Positions 53,692-63,434 of a stretch of 64,000 nt of DNA are shown one piece after another (within the stretch, counting starts at the first letter, position 1; each line of letters starts with the position of its first letter). Location: assembly GCA_015490295.1 (NCBI GenBank), contig WFYC01000034.1:1-64000 (forward strand), in the 5' to 3' direction. A program made the translations under genes and the position numbers. Below the pieces are notes generated by a model. It did not search any database. It saw nothing but the letters and a program-made list of their open reading frames with translations, and was not told the DNA's origin. The stretch is from Hydrogenimonas sp. (lineage in GTDB: Bacteria; Campylobacterota; Campylobacteria; Campylobacterales; Hydrogenimonadaceae).

Positions 53692-54663
53692 ATGAAGAGC
53701 GGAATTTTAGATTTCTCCTCACCCCTTTTCGTACTGGCCCCTCTTGCGGGTCTGACCGATCTTCCTTTTAGAAGTGTGGTAAAAAAGTTCGGTGCAGATC
53801 TTACCGTCAGTGAAATGATAAGCTCCAACGCACTTGTCCACAAGAGCAAAAAGAGTATGAAGATGCTCGAAAAGAGTCCGTTGGAGAATCCTTACTCGGT
53901 TCAGATAGCCGGTGCCGACGAAGATATCGTAAGAAGAGCCGTCGAGATTTTGAACGGGGTGGAGGGCATAGATATAATAGATCTCAACTGCGGCTGCCCC
54001 GTGCCCAAAATCGTATCTCACGGTTCGGGAAGCTCACTGCTAAAAGATCTCGAAAAGATGGGCCGCATAATAGGGACCATAAAGAGCAGTTCCGATAAAC
54101 CGATGACAAGCGTCAAGATACGCATAGGCTTTAATGAAAAGAGGCCTGTGGAGATAGCGAAAGTGTGCGAAGCGAACGGCGCCGATTTCATCGCGGTACA
54201 CGGCCGTACTAGGGCCGGAAAGTTCAAGAGCGAAGTCGACTACGACGCGATCAGAAAGATAAAAGAGTCTGTATCGATTCCGGTTATCGCCAACGGAGAC
54301 ATAACGAGCTACGAGAAAGCGAAACAGGTACTGGAGTTTACGGGTGCGGACGGCGTGATGATAGGGCGCGGTGCAGTTGGAAATCCATGGATATTCTACC
54401 AGCTTAGGCACGGAGCGGACGAGATAGACCCCACCCTGAAGAGGAGCATCATTCTCGAACATTTCGATCAGATGATAACTTTTTATGGCGACTACGGCGC
54501 CACACTTTTCAGAAAACACCTTCATACATACTCAAAAGCCGGTTACGCGGGTGCATCGGCTTTCAGAGACAGAGTCAACCGCACCTCCGACCCGATGCTG
54601 ATGAGAGAGATTATAGAGAGCTTTTTCGATCCTTCGAATCTGCTTGCGGCAAAAGCATCCTAA
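53692..54663 (+). CDS. dus: tRNA-dihydrouridine synthase (Dus family)
   Basis: 323 aa FMN enzyme reducing uridines in tRNA. LAPLAGLTDLPFRSVVKKFGADLTVSEMI (FMN site, in pieces), DLNCGCPVPKIVSHGSGSSLLK with the catalytic Cys, HGRTRAGKFKSEVDYDAI, GDITSYEKAKQVLEFTGADGVMIGRGA. DusB-like by motifs. Ends 4 nt inside the convergent fliO-like gene. Confidence 0.94.
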   Translation: MKSGILDFSSPLFVLAPLAGLTDLPFRSVVKKFGADLTVSEMISSNALVHKSKKSMKMLEKSPLENPYSVQIAGADEDIVRRAVEILNGVEGIDIIDLNCGCPVPKIVSHGSGSSLLKDLEKMGRIIGTIKSSSDKPMTSVKIRIGFNEKRPVEIAKVCEANGADFIAVHGRTRAGKFKSEVDYDAIRKIKESVSIPVIANGDITSYEKAKQVLEFTGADGVMIGRGAVGNPWIFYQLRHGADEIDPTLKRSIILEHFDQMITFYGDYGATLFRKHLHTYSKAGYAGASAFRDRVNRTSDPMLMREIIESFFDPSNLLAAKAS

Positions 54664-55511
54664 GCGTGGTTATCCTTGCTGGCGTTGGCTTTGAAAGCTT
54701 CGTAGGCGTCGGGGTGGTTCTCTTTTAGAAAGTGGTCGAGCTGCTTTTTATTGGCTTCGAAAAGCGAGGTGAAGCTCTCCGGATCATCCACTCTCTCTTC
54801 CGAAAAGGTATCGAGCAGAAGATTGCTGCTTCCTACGACCATCAGGTACTGCTTTTCGTTGAACTCCAGCAGTAGAAGCCTGTTTTGTTGATCCAGCGCC
54901 TTTTGGTACCGGATAACCGCACCCTCTGGAGCGATCTTCGGACCGACACCTTTGGGCATGAGCCAGCCTCCGCTTCCGACACCCGATTTTTTACGTTTTA
55001 CCAGCCAAAGGATCAGGAGCAGAAGAACCATGATGCCGAGTACACTCCAGTAGCGCCAGCTCGGCAGAGTCTCTTCTGTTTTAACTCCTGCAAGCGGCTT
55101 ATTCTCTCTACGCAGTTCAGAGGAGAAGGCCGAAGTTTTTGAAGCGGCTGCCGGCAGAATTCTTAGGCGCAGGCCGAAACCGTCTATGGTTTTGGAGGCT
55201 TCGACATTTATGGCCTTTTTTGCAGGCACTATCTTGATGAGTGCGGAATTTTCCGCCGATCCCGTAACGGCTATCGATTCGACTATTTCGTTTTGGAGCT
55301 CTTTTGCGAAGGGCTTGAGAATCTGGACATTGGAGAGTCTGATATTGATACTGCCATCACCCGCCTTGCTCTTTTTTATTGAACCGTCGAAGGGTGCATC
55401 GAAGGAGAGCATCAGGTCTACCCGGTTGTCTCTTTCGTAGATATTCCGGTTTAAAAGGGTGGCTGCAAAGAGTACCGGAGCGAGCAGGAAAAGTGCGAAA
55501 ACGGCTCTCAT
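54660..55511 (-). CDS. fliO: FliO-like flagellar export protein with long periplasmic domain
   Basis: 283 aa, third gene after cheX-like and fliN. Signal sequence (MRAVFALFLLAPVLF), a periplasmic AMIN-like stretch (about 30-150: DLMLSFDAPFDGSIKKS, RLSNVQILKPFAKELQNEIV), one helix (about 163-183: VLGIMVLLLLILWLVKRKKSG), then a cytoplasmic part with YLMVVGSSNLLLDTF, which matches FliO's LLVVxxxNxLLG region. Unlike the short FliO of E. coli, the periplasmic part is large. FliO helps assemble the FliPQR gate. Gene name is tentative. Confidence 0.7.
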   Translation of the reverse strand: MRAVFALFLLAPVLFAATLLNRNIYERDNRVDLMLSFDAPFDGSIKKSKAGDGSINIRLSNVQILKPFAKELQNEIVESIAVTGSAENSALIKIVPAKKAINVEASKTIDGFGLRLRILPAAASKTSAFSSELRRENKPLAGVKTEETLPSWRYWSVLGIMVLLLLILWLVKRKKSGVGSGGWLMPKGVGPKIAPEGAVIRYQKALDQQNRLLLLEFNEKQYLMVVGSSNLLLDTFSEERVDDPESFTSLFEANKKQLDHFLKENHPDAYEAFKANASKDNHA

Positions 55512-55518
55512 TCAGCGG

Positions 55519-55830
55519 TTACCTCTCTTTCGACAGATAGTATAGTACTGCGTCGGCGTCGAGTATCTCGTTTATGCGGATAGCAAGATTTTGCTCGTAT
55601 ACCATTACTTCGCCGCGTCCGATGATGCGGCCGTTTACATACGTCTCCACACTCTCTCCGGCAGGTTTTTGCAGATCTATTACGGATCCGACTCCAAGAT
55701 GGAGTATCTCGTCGAGTGTCAACTCCGTTTCACCCAAAAAAGATGTTATCTTCACTTCGATGTCCAAAAGACGGTCGAAATCGAAAGGTTCAATCTCTTT
55801 TTTTTCTCTATTTTCACTGCTCTGAGGCAT
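55519..55830 (-). CDS. fliN: flagellar motor switch protein FliN
   Basis: 103 aa SpoA/surface-presentation domain (FDFDRLLDIEVKITSFLGETELTLDEILHLGVGSVIDLQK, in pieces; NGRIIGRGEVMVYEQNLAIRINEI). Forms the C-ring with FliM, binds CheY-P. Starts 17 nt inside the CheX-like gene (out of frame), ends 7 nt before the FliO-like start. Confidence 0.94.
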   Translation of the reverse strand: MPQSSENREKKEIEPFDFDRLLDIEVKITSFLGETELTLDEILHLGVGSVIDLQKPAGESVETYVNGRIIGRGEVMVYEQNLAIRINEILDADAVLYYLSKER

Positions 55831-56245
55831 CTATTCCCTTTATCTGCAAGGCTATGCATCGGTTTTCGGTTTTAAACAGAAGAGTTTCACATCCACTCTG
55901 AAGGGGGCCGATACCGGCGAACTCCGGTGTGGCGATGGTGCACGGTATACTGCGGTCGCTTGCAAGCATTTTAGCATGACCCACGATAAAATTGGCGAGT
56001 TCGGATGCAAGATCTTCAAGAGTCTCTTCATCCGGATCATTTTCGAAAAGCAAGAGAGCGGAGACTTTTTTGAGAGTCGGTTTTTGCAGCCATAGTGTAG
56101 CTACCCTGTGGCCCTCTTTATCGCATGAAAACGGTATTTCGGCCCTATACCCGCTACGGGTGGGACGACTTTTGCACGGTACAAGTTTCATTCCGAAGTG
56201 CTGTTCGAACACTTCACTCATCGAAGTCTGCAACAGATTGGTCAC
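55814..56245 (-). CDS. CheX-like CheY-P phosphatase
   Basis: 143 aa, GTG start after GGAGGGTGGAG. CheC/CheX/FliY-type fold with the phosphatase motif ELANFIVGHAK, Glu82 and Asn85 in the E-x2-N site that attacks CheY-P. One site, so it resembles CheX more than CheC. Placed directly before fliN, so a FliY-like switch-associated role is also possible. Confidence 0.75.
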   Translation of the reverse strand: MTNLLQTSMSEVFEQHFGMKLVPCKSRPTRSGYRAEIPFSCDKEGHRVATLWLQKPTLKKVSALLLFENDPDEETLEDLASELANFIVGHAKMLASDRSIPCTIATPEFAGIGPLQSGCETLLFKTENRCIALQIKGIDASEQ

Positions 56246-56379
56246 TCTCCACCCTCCATTACGGTATAAGCTGCTCTCTATGCGCTTTCGGCATCCCGGT
56301 ACTTGAATTTTGCTTGATTATAGGATAAAAATTTTAAATTATGCATTAATGGTATATCGGCTATTTATGGATAATGCTG

Positions 56380-56385
56380 TATAAT
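56380..56385 (+). promoter_or_regulatory. putative -10 of the TauE-like gene
   Basis: Perfect TATAAT 47 nt before the ATG at 56433 in an AT-rich divergent region (56246-56432) shared with cheX-fliN-fliO. Confidence 0.45.
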
Positions 56386-56432
56386 TGCAGGTTTTTCGCC
56401 CCGTGCCGGACGAAAATAACAGGATGGAATCG

Positions 56433-57176
56433 ATGGAAATTCAACTGCTGCTTACCGGTATGGCGATAGGTATGCTTTCGGGCTTTTTCGGTATCGGAGG
56501 CGGTACTATACTCGTCCCTCTGTTGATGATGATGGGCTACGATATAAAAAGCGCCGTCGGAATATCGGTAATGCAGATGGTATTCAGCTCGTTTTACGGT
56601 TCATGGATAAATCATAAAAAGGGCTTTTTGAACCTCAAAGAGGGTGCTGTAACTGGTATCGGCGGTTTCGTAGGGGCTCTGGGGAGCGGCTGGCTGGTTT
56701 CGGCAGTTCCGGAGATCGTGCTCGAGACCATGTTTCTTGCCGTGATAGGATTCGCACTATACCGCTTTTTCAGAGCTCCCGAATATTCTGAACAAGAGAG
56801 CGGGCACGACCTATCCCCGTTCGTACTTGCGGGAGCGGGAGCGGTGATCGGCCTCTTTTCCATCTCTATGGGAATCGGCGGTTCGATACTTCTGACTCCG
56901 ATTCTGGTGGGCTTGCTGCACTACCCGCTGAAAAAGGCGGTATCGGCCGGACTCTTTTTCGTCGTATTCTCTTCCGTATCCGGCTTCATAAGTCTCTCTT
57001 TGGCGGGACATATAGACTATCTACACGGATTTTTGGTCGGGGCAGCCTCTTTGATCGGCGTATATGCGGGAATCCATCTTGCGGCGATTACGGTCCATAG
57101 AAAGTATAAAAAGGCACTTATCGTGCTATATATCATCATTCTCGGAATGATGCTGAAGAAAGTTATAGGAGTCTGA
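56433..57176 (+). CDS. TauE/SafE-family sulfite/anion exporter-like permease
   Basis: 247 aa. Start at 56433 (ATG with AGGATGGA before it); an ATG three codons earlier is possible. Eight or so helices with the family repeats LSGFFGIGGGTILVPLL and ISMGIGGSILLTPIL, halves of an internal duplication. The family moves organosulfur or sulfite compounds or acts unspecified. Divergent from the flagellar genes, 4 nt before uvrA. Confidence 0.87.
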   Translation: MEIQLLLTGMAIGMLSGFFGIGGGTILVPLLMMMGYDIKSAVGISVMQMVFSSFYGSWINHKKGFLNLKEGAVTGIGGFVGALGSGWLVSAVPEIVLETMFLAVIGFALYRFFRAPEYSEQESGHDLSPFVLAGAGAVIGLFSISMGIGGSILLTPILVGLLHYPLKKAVSAGLFFVVFSSVSGFISLSLAGHIDYLHGFLVGAASLIGVYAGIHLAAITVHRKYKKALIVLYIIILGMMLKKVIGV

Positions 57177-57180
57177 ATTT

Positions 57181-59991
57181 TTGGAAACTATCAAAATTTT
57201 CGGTGCACGAGAAAACAATCTCAAATCGGTCAACCTGGAGATACCGAAAAACAAGCTTATCGTATTGACAGGACTGAGCGGAAGCGGAAAGAGCACATTG
57301 GCGTTCGATACGCTCTATGCGGAGGGGCAGCGGCGATATATAGAGTCTCTCTCATCCTACGCGAGGCAGTTTCTCGACCGTGTGGGCAAACCGGATGTGG
57401 ACAAGATAGAGGGGCTCACCCCCGCAATCGCGATAGATCAGAAGACCACTTCCAAAAACCCGCGCTCGACAGTGGGAACCATAACCGAGATATACGACTA
57501 TCTGCGGCTCCTTTTCGCCAGGGTCGGCAGGCAGTACTGTCACCTCTGCGGCCGCCCGGTTTCGCAGATGAGCGCAAGCGACATAATAGAGCAGGTGCAG
57601 AAGCTGCCCGAAGGCGCGAAGCTGGTAATCATGGCCCCCCTGGTGCGGGAGAAGAAGGGGAGCTTCACCGATCTGCTGGAGTCGCTGCGCCACAAAGGGT
57701 ATGTGCGTGCGCATATAGACGGCGTAACTGTGCGGCTGGACGAGGATATAGAGCTCTCAAAGACAAAAAAACATACGATCAAAGCGGTCATAGACCGAGT
57801 CGCGGTAAAAGAGGGGAGCCGCGAGCGGATAGCGCAGGATATCGAAAAGGCGCTTGCCGAGAGTTACGGAGAGGTCGAGGTGGAGGTGCTCAACCACGAA
57901 GAGATGAATATTCAGCCGCTTATACACTACAGTGAACACTTGGCCTGTTTCCACTGCAAGGTGAGTTTCGATCCGCTGGAGCCGCTGAGCTTTTCGTTCA
58001 ACTCTCCAAAAGGGGCATGTCCCACCTGCGACGGTCTGGGAATGCGCTATACGCTAGACCTGAGCCGTGTCATAGACCCGCACCTGAGCATTTCTCAGGG
58101 GGCTATCAAAACCATGTACGGCTTCAACAGGGGCTACTACTTCGGATTTCTGAAAGCTTTTTGCGAAAATTCGGGCATAGATATAGAGAAACCGTACGAG
58201 GAGCTCGAGTCCTTTCAGCAGAAGCAGATCCTCTACGGAACTCCCGACAAGATAAAGTTTACATGGAAAAGGCACCGCCTGGAGCGTGTCTGGCCCGGTG
58301 TCGTGAAGATCTCTTACGATATGCTCAAAGATGAGAAGGAGTTCGGAGAGTATATGACCGAAAAGGTGTGCGACACCTGCGGAGGCCACAGGCTGAAGCC
58401 CGAATCTCTTGCCGTGAAGGTTGGAGGCAAAACGATCGCCGAGATTATCGATATGCCGATAGAGGAGTGCTACTCCTTTTTCCATGACGAGAGCAATTTC
58501 GAAGCTCTGACGAAACAGCAAAAGACGATTGCCGCACCGATTTTGAAAGAGATTCAGGAGAGGCTCTTTTTCCTCTACGATGTCGGTTTGGGGTATCTGA
58601 CGCTCGGCAGGGACGCCAGAACCATAAGCGGGGGAGAGGCGCAGCGTATTCGTATCGCAAGCCAGATAGGGAGCGGCCTGACGGGAGTGATGTATGTTCT
58701 GGACGAGCCGAGCATCGGCCTGCACGAGCGCGATACCCAAAAGCTTATCCGCACCCTGAAGTCTCTGCAGCAAAAAGGCAACAGTGTCATAGTCGTCGAA
58801 CACGACAAAGAGACGATAGAGGCGGCCGATTTCATCGTCGATATAGGCCCGGGTGCGGGACGATTCGGCGGTGAGGTCGTCTTTGCCGGAACTCTTGAGG
58901 ATCTGAAAAAATCTGATACGTTGACGGCCGACTACCTGACCGGGCGGAAAAAGATCGAATATTTTCATGGACGGCCCCAAAGCGAATGGCTCGAGATAAA
59001 AAATGTCAACATAAATAACATACGGGGACTGAACGCGAAAATACCTCTTCGAAACTTCGTCTGTATCACCGGAGTCAGCGGCAGCGGAAAGAGTTCGCTT
59101 ATTCTGCAGACACTGCTGCCTACCGCAAAAGAGATGCTGAACCGCGCGAAAAAGGTGCACAAGGTCGACGGTGTGGAGATATCGGGCCTGGAGAATCTGG
59201 ACAAGGTGATCTATCTGGATCAGAGTCCGATAGGCCGAACGCCCAGGTCCAATCCCGCTACATATACCGGAGTCATGGACGAAATAAGAGCGCTCTTCGT
59301 GAAGACGAAGGAGGCGCAGATACGGGGCTACAAACCTGGCCGTTTCAGTTTCAACGTCAAAGGAGGACGCTGCGAAAAGTGCCAGGGCGAGGGGGAGATA
59401 AAGATAGAGATGCACTTTCTGCCCGACATCATGGTCAAGTGCGACTCCTGCAGGGGTAAACGGTACAATCCGCAGACTCTTGAGATTCACTACAAAGGCA
59501 AAAACATTGCGGATGTGCTTGCAATGAGCGTAGATGAGGCGCTGCGCTTTTTCGAACATATTCCGAAAATATTTTCGAAGCTCAAAACCCTTCACGATGT
59601 GGGGCTTGGCTACATAACACTTGGTCAGAATGCCGTTACCCTCTCCGGAGGCGAAGCGCAGCGGATCAAGCTTGCAAAAGAGCTCAGCCGAAAGGATACG
59701 GGAAACACTCTCTACATTCTGGACGAGCCTACTACGGGGCTCCACTTCGCGGATGTGGATCGACTGACTAAAGTTCTTCACCATTTGACCGATTTGGGTA
59801 ATAGTGTACTTGTGATAGAACACAACCTCGATATGATCAAGAACGCCGACTATATCATAGACATGGGTCCTGAAGGAGGCGACAAAGGTGGTCGGATCAT
59901 TGCCGAAGGAACACCGAAAGAGGTTGCGTCGGATCACGAAAAGACGGGGAGCTACACGGGTGAGTTTCTGAAAAGGGAGTTGAAACTCTGA
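57181..59991 (+). CDS. uvrA: excinuclease ABC subunit A
   Basis: 936 aa, TTG start at 57181 after AGGAG. DNA damage recognition ATPase. First ATPase: GLSGSGKSTLAF, UvrB-binding and insertion domains, signature TISGGEAQRIRIASQIG. Zinc modules CHLCG...CDTCGG and CEKCQGEG...CDSCRGK. Second ATPase: GVSGSGKSSLILQ, LSGGEAQRIKLAKEL. Normal length. Codon use ordinary. Confidence 0.98.
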   Translation: METIKIFGARENNLKSVNLEIPKNKLIVLTGLSGSGKSTLAFDTLYAEGQRRYIESLSSYARQFLDRVGKPDVDKIEGLTPAIAIDQKTTSKNPRSTVGTITEIYDYLRLLFARVGRQYCHLCGRPVSQMSASDIIEQVQKLPEGAKLVIMAPLVREKKGSFTDLLESLRHKGYVRAHIDGVTVRLDEDIELSKTKKHTIKAVIDRVAVKEGSRERIAQDIEKALAESYGEVEVEVLNHEEMNIQPLIHYSEHLACFHCKVSFDPLEPLSFSFNSPKGACPTCDGLGMRYTLDLSRVIDPHLSISQGAIKTMYGFNRGYYFGFLKAFCENSGIDIEKPYEELESFQQKQILYGTPDKIKFTWKRHRLERVWPGVVKISYDMLKDEKEFGEYMTEKVCDTCGGHRLKPESLAVKVGGKTIAEIIDMPIEECYSFFHDESNFEALTKQQKTIAAPILKEIQERLFFLYDVGLGYLTLGRDARTISGGEAQRIRIASQIGSGLTGVMYVLDEPSIGLHERDTQKLIRTLKSLQQKGNSVIVVEHDKETIEAADFIVDIGPGAGRFGGEVVFAGTLEDLKKSDTLTADYLTGRKKIEYFHGRPQSEWLEIKNVNINNIRGLNAKIPLRNFVCITGVSGSGKSSLILQTLLPTAKEMLNRAKKVHKVDGVEISGLENLDKVIYLDQSPIGRTPRSNPATYTGVMDEIRALFVKTKEAQIRGYKPGRFSFNVKGGRCEKCQGEGEIKIEMHFLPDIMVKCDSCRGKRYNPQTLEIHYKGKNIADVLAMSVDEALRFFEHIPKIFSKLKTLHDVGLGYITLGQNAVTLSGGEAQRIKLAKELSRKDTGNTLYILDEPTTGLHFADVDRLTKVLHHLTDLGNSVLVIEHNLDMIKNADYIIDMGPEGGDKGGRIIAEGTPKEVASDHEKTGSYTGEFLKRELKL

Positions 59992-60042
59992 ACCGGCCCC
60001 CGTACTGTACACAGAAGTAAAGAGATAAGGAGAAACGGGGGG

Positions 60043-60549
60043 ATGAGAAGGCCGAAGCCTATAGATAGGGAAAAGTTTCTAAAAGATGACGAAATTCTGG
60101 TATCCAAAACCGATACCAGGGGGAAGATAACCTACGGAAACGAGAGATTCATAGATATAAGCGGATACAGTGAAGAAGAGCTTCTTGGAGCTCCTCACAG
60201 TATCATCAGACATCCGGATATGCCCAAAGCTGTTTTCAAAATATTGTGGGACGGCATACAGGCGGGGGAAGAGGTCAACGCATATGTCAAGAATCTGGCA
60301 AAAGACGGTTCCTTCTACTGGGTTCTTGCAACCGTAACGCCGTCGTTTGACTCTGTAAACGGTAAAATAGTCGGATACTTCTCCGTCAGAAGGTCACCGG
60401 ATAGGTCCAAACTTCAAAAGGTGGAGCCGCTGTACAGGGAGCTTTTGGAGATAGAGCGCCGCAGCGGAATGGATGCTTCGAAAAAGAGGATAGACGAGAT
60501 GTTGAAAAGTGAGGGTACGACTTATGACGAATTTATCCACTCTATCTAA
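60043..60549 (+). CDS. cetB: PAS-domain energy-taxis protein (CetB/Aer-type)
   Basis: 168 aa. Aer-type PAS fold (about 15-125): [41 protein letters not shown] in pieces, then [17 protein letters not shown] and [12 protein letters not shown]. The pattern fits FAD-binding PAS domains that read cell redox state. No helix of its own; it overlaps by 26 nt a chemoreceptor gene, matching the split CetB (PAS) and CetA (signal) receptor of Campylobacter. Name by analogy. Confidence 0.8.
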   Translation: MRRPKPIDREKFLKDDEILVSKTDTRGKITYGNERFIDISGYSEEELLGAPHSIIRHPDMPKAVFKILWDGIQAGEEVNAYVKNLAKDGSFYWVLATVTPSFDSVNGKIVGYFSVRRSPDRSKLQKVEPLYRELLEIERRSGMDASKKRIDEMLKSEGTTYDEFIHSI

Positions 60550-61999
60550 ACTAAGATATCTCATTTTAGCATTCGCACCTGTTGCCGTTGCGGCTTTGGC
60601 AGTATCGATAGCCATTTGCGGCGTAAAGCTGCCTCTACTGATTCTGTTGGTCTCGCTTCTGCTCTTATGCGGCTGGGCATACCACTGCACTGTTCGGATA
60701 CAACACGAAATAGAGCGGATCGAAGGGGTTTTGAAAGATGCTCTCGACGGAAACTTTGAAAGCAGACTGACACATATCAGGGAAAAGGGTGAGCTTGGGC
60801 GTATGGCATGGAACCTGAACAACCTGTTCGATCAGATGGAGACGTTCGTACGTGAACTCAATACCTCCATAGAGTATGCTGGAGAGAACAGATTCTACAG
60901 AAGGGTGAATCCTGCAGGGCTCAATCTCTCGTTCAAGAGGTCGTCGAAGCTTATCAACAAGGCTATAGACTCTATGCATGAGAACTACAAGAAGGCTGAA
61001 AGAGACAGCTATACTAGAAGGCTCGGGCAGACCGGAAAGCAGCTGCAGGAGAGTTTCGCCTTTATACAGAATGAGCTCGCCAAGGCTTCGGAAGAGCTGA
61101 AGAGAACAAGCGAAAAGGCGGCAAGTACCGCCGATCTTTCGAACAAGAGTATGGAAGAGGTCAAAGATGTGGTCATGAAGCTTGAAGAGCTAAGGGAGCA
61201 TATTGCAGGAAACGATTCGGCCGTCGATCTTCTCAACGAAAGAGCGCAGGAGATCACCGCCATAGTCACACTGATAAAAGATATTGCCGAGCAGACGAAC
61301 CTGCTTGCGCTCAACGCGGCAGTTGAAGCCGCCAGAGCAGGAGAGCACGGTAGGGGGTTCGCGGTAGTAGCGGACGAGGTGCGAAAACTGGCAGAGCGTA
61401 CCCAAAAGGCTACGCAGGAGATAGCGATCTCCATTCAGACGCTTCAACAGGAGAGCGGGGGTATAAAAGAGCAGGCGATGCTTATGAATGAGATAGCCAA
61501 AGACTCCATGAAGTCGATGGAGCGTTTCCGACAGACCCTGGAGCTTTTCAACAAAGAGTCGAACGAAGTGAGCCTGATAACAAAAGAGAAAGAGGACCTT
61601 ATGACGGTCATACTGATACAGATAGACCATATTCTCTTCAAATCGCGCGCATTCAGGGAGGTTCTGCGCCAGAGCGGCGAAGTTTTGGGCGGATCGGACC
61701 GGTGCCGCCTGGGGCGATGGTACATCGAAGATGCGAAAGAGCGTTTCGGGGATACCAAGGCGTATGCAGAGGTCGTAAAGCCGCATGAGGAGGTGCATAG
61801 AAACGCCAACGAGTCGATTCTGCTCGCACACGAGTCGCTTGATCGGCGTAACCAGCAGATTATAATAGATAAGTTCGAAGCTATGGAGGCCGCGAGCGAA
61901 AAGCTGTTCGAAGTTCTGGCTTCCATGCTTTCACAGAAGAAGAGAAAGCTGTTTCAGTCGAAAAATACCGAATCTTCCAAGATCGGCAAATGTGCATAG
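60524..61999 (+). CDS. CetA-like methyl-accepting chemotaxis protein with C-terminal CZB zinc domain
   Basis: 491 aa from ATG at 60524. Two adjoining helices (about 14-32 and 36-58) with almost no periplasmic part, HAMP-like linker, signalling hairpin [25 protein letters not shown] with [13 protein letters not shown], then a CZB domain. The zinc ligands are visible: His369, Cys394, His421, His425 (spacing 25-27-4; CRLGRWY and HEEVH are typical). CZB domains sense zinc or hypochlorous acid. It probably relays signals from the PAS protein upstream to the flagellar motor. Confidence 0.85.
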   Translation: MTNLSTLSKLRYLILAFAPVAVAALAVSIAICGVKLPLLILLVSLLLLCGWAYHCTVRIQHEIERIEGVLKDALDGNFESRLTHIREKGELGRMAWNLNNLFDQMETFVRELNTSIEYAGENRFYRRVNPAGLNLSFKRSSKLINKAIDSMHENYKKAERDSYTRRLGQTGKQLQESFAFIQNELAKASEELKRTSEKAASTADLSNKSMEEVKDVVMKLEELREHIAGNDSAVDLLNERAQEITAIVTLIKDIAEQTNLLALNAAVEAARAGEHGRGFAVVADEVRKLAERTQKATQEIAISIQTLQQESGGIKEQAMLMNEIAKDSMKSMERFRQTLELFNKESNEVSLITKEKEDLMTVILIQIDHILFKSRAFREVLRQSGEVLGGSDRCRLGRWYIEDAKERFGDTKAYAEVVKPHEEVHRNANESILLAHESLDRRNQQIIIDKFEAMEAASEKLFEVLASMLSQKKRKLFQSKNTESSKIGKCA

Positions 62000-62110
62000 A
62001 AGCGGCTAGTGGAAATAATATTGAATGGGATGCACAATATTTTATGATACAATATGTGATCATTCGGATATGATGAATAGCATAAACAAGAGTAGTTGAA
62101 CAGGAATGAC

Positions 62111-62521
62111 ATGGCTGTAAAAAAGACAAAATTTTATAAATCGATGCCCAAATATAAAGAGGTGTTGTACGAGAATCACGGCGATTTTCTGCATCAGCAG
62201 ATGACAGTCGCCGACCTTGTCGGAGGTGATCCGAAATATGCGTACATCAAAGCCGCTCTCTATTTCATTTTCGCTCCCTACATTACCGGTACACTCGTTA
62301 TGCTGGTAATTTCCGCGAAAGGGAGCATAAGCGATCTTTTCACGGTGATTATAAACGGCGATTTCATAAGCTTTTTCATGCTATGGGCTATAGGCTATGA
62401 AATACTGGCATCGATGTTTCTGGCATGGGCTATATACAGTATTTTCTCGTTCAATCGTGAAGCCGCTAGAAAGAAAGCGAGACGCCGCGACTCTCCGGGC
62501 AATGTCAAGTTCGGTTCATAA
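62111..62521 (+). CDS. small two-helix membrane protein
   Basis: 136 aa from the ATG at 62111 (AGGAATGAC before). Charged N-terminus (KKTKFYKSMPKYKEVLYENHGDFL), helices at about 50-75 and 88-118, basic tail (REAARKKARRRDS). No family recognised. A promoter-like region (TATGATACAAT at about 62043-62053) precedes it. Confidence 0.65.
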   Translation: MAVKKTKFYKSMPKYKEVLYENHGDFLHQQMTVADLVGGDPKYAYIKAALYFIFAPYITGTLVMLVISAKGSISDLFTVIINGDFISFFMLWAIGYEILASMFLAWAIYSIFSFNREAARKKARRRDSPGNVKFGS

Positions 62522-62551
62522 TCGGATTATACGCTTCGAATTTCCTTTTTT

Positions 62552-62568
62552 AACGGTGCCATACCGTT
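62552..62568 (+). terminator. possible terminator after the two-helix protein
   Basis: AACGGT-GCCAT-ACCGTT, a 6-bp stem with TTTTCTT-type tail, 31 nt after the stop at 62521. Weak but suitably placed. Confidence 0.4.
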
Positions 62569-62611
62569 TTCTTATCACATCACTTAATAAAAAATTTTCA
62601 AAGGTTGGAGA

Positions 62612-63430
62612 ATGATGAACTCAAAACTGGTCGAACGGATCAGCTCACTGCCGCCTCTTCCCCAAACGGTAGCAGAGATAGAAAAGGCTTATGCCGATGC
62701 CGATGTCAACGTCAAAGTGGTCGCCGCTATAGTCGAGAAAGACCCGATGGTCGTTGCAGATCTTCTGAAGCTTCTCAACTCCGCGTTTTACGGTCTTAGA
62801 AAAGAGATCACAAGTGTCGAGCAGGCGATATCTCTGCTTGGATTGAAGAGCGTGAAGGATCTGGTGGTAAACCTATCGGTTCGAAACATGCTTCGTACGA
62901 ACCTTTCGCCGTACGGAATCTCCAGCGAAGCGTTCGCGAAGGTTTCACAGTTTCAGAGCATGCTGGCGCAGGAGTGGATGAGAAAGATCGATACTTCGAA
63001 AGCCGAGAGGATAAGGCTGCTAGCTCTTTTGCAGGAGATCGGAAAGATAGTCATCGCCGACGAACTGTTGAGAGAGGGTGAAGATGCGACCTTCAAAGCG
63101 GAGCTCGATGCCGGGTGGGAGATAAGAGAGACCGAGCGTAACTACCTCGATACCACGACCGCCGAGGTCAGCGCCGCTATGCTCGCCCACTGGGAGTTCG
63201 ATTCGACGACGTGCGACATAATACGCTGGTCGGACCTGCCCACCCAGGCGGATGTTAATGTCAGAGATGACGCCTGGGCACTCAGAATCGCCGCGGAGGC
63301 CGTGAATGTAAGAGACTCGCTAAGTGAAAAGAGCTGCAAGCGTGCATTGAATCTGGCGCTCAAAGCGGGCTATGAGCAGGAGGGTTTGGCCGAAATTCTG
63401 GACGATCTGGTTCAACGATGGAACAGTTAG
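62612..63430 (+). CDS. HDOD-domain protein
   Basis: 272 aa single-domain HDOD (about 10-210), a signalling fold related to HD phosphohydrolases but usually without catalytic residues: ISSLPPLPQTVAEI, IVEKDPMVVADLLKLLNSAFYGL, VEQAISLLGLKSVKDLV and LLALLQEIGKIVIADEL. Such proteins take part in motility or DNA-repair signalling in this phylum. Ends 4 nt before polA; an ATG one codon later (62615) is also possible. Confidence 0.88.
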   Translation: MMNSKLVERISSLPPLPQTVAEIEKAYADADVNVKVVAAIVEKDPMVVADLLKLLNSAFYGLRKEITSVEQAISLLGLKSVKDLVVNLSVRNMLRTNLSPYGISSEAFAKVSQFQSMLAQEWMRKIDTSKAERIRLLALLQEIGKIVIADELLREGEDATFKAELDAGWEIRETERNYLDTTTAEVSAAMLAHWEFDSTTCDIIRWSDLPTQADVNVRDDAWALRIAAEAVNVRDSLSEKSCKRALNLALKAGYEQEGLAEILDDLVQRWNS

Positions 63431-63434
63431 GCGA

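Noticed and set aside
58054-60012. 652-codon open frame antisense to uvrA
   Set aside because: Lies fully opposite the clear uvrA gene, no domain or signal recognised; long antisense frames arise from the codon bias.
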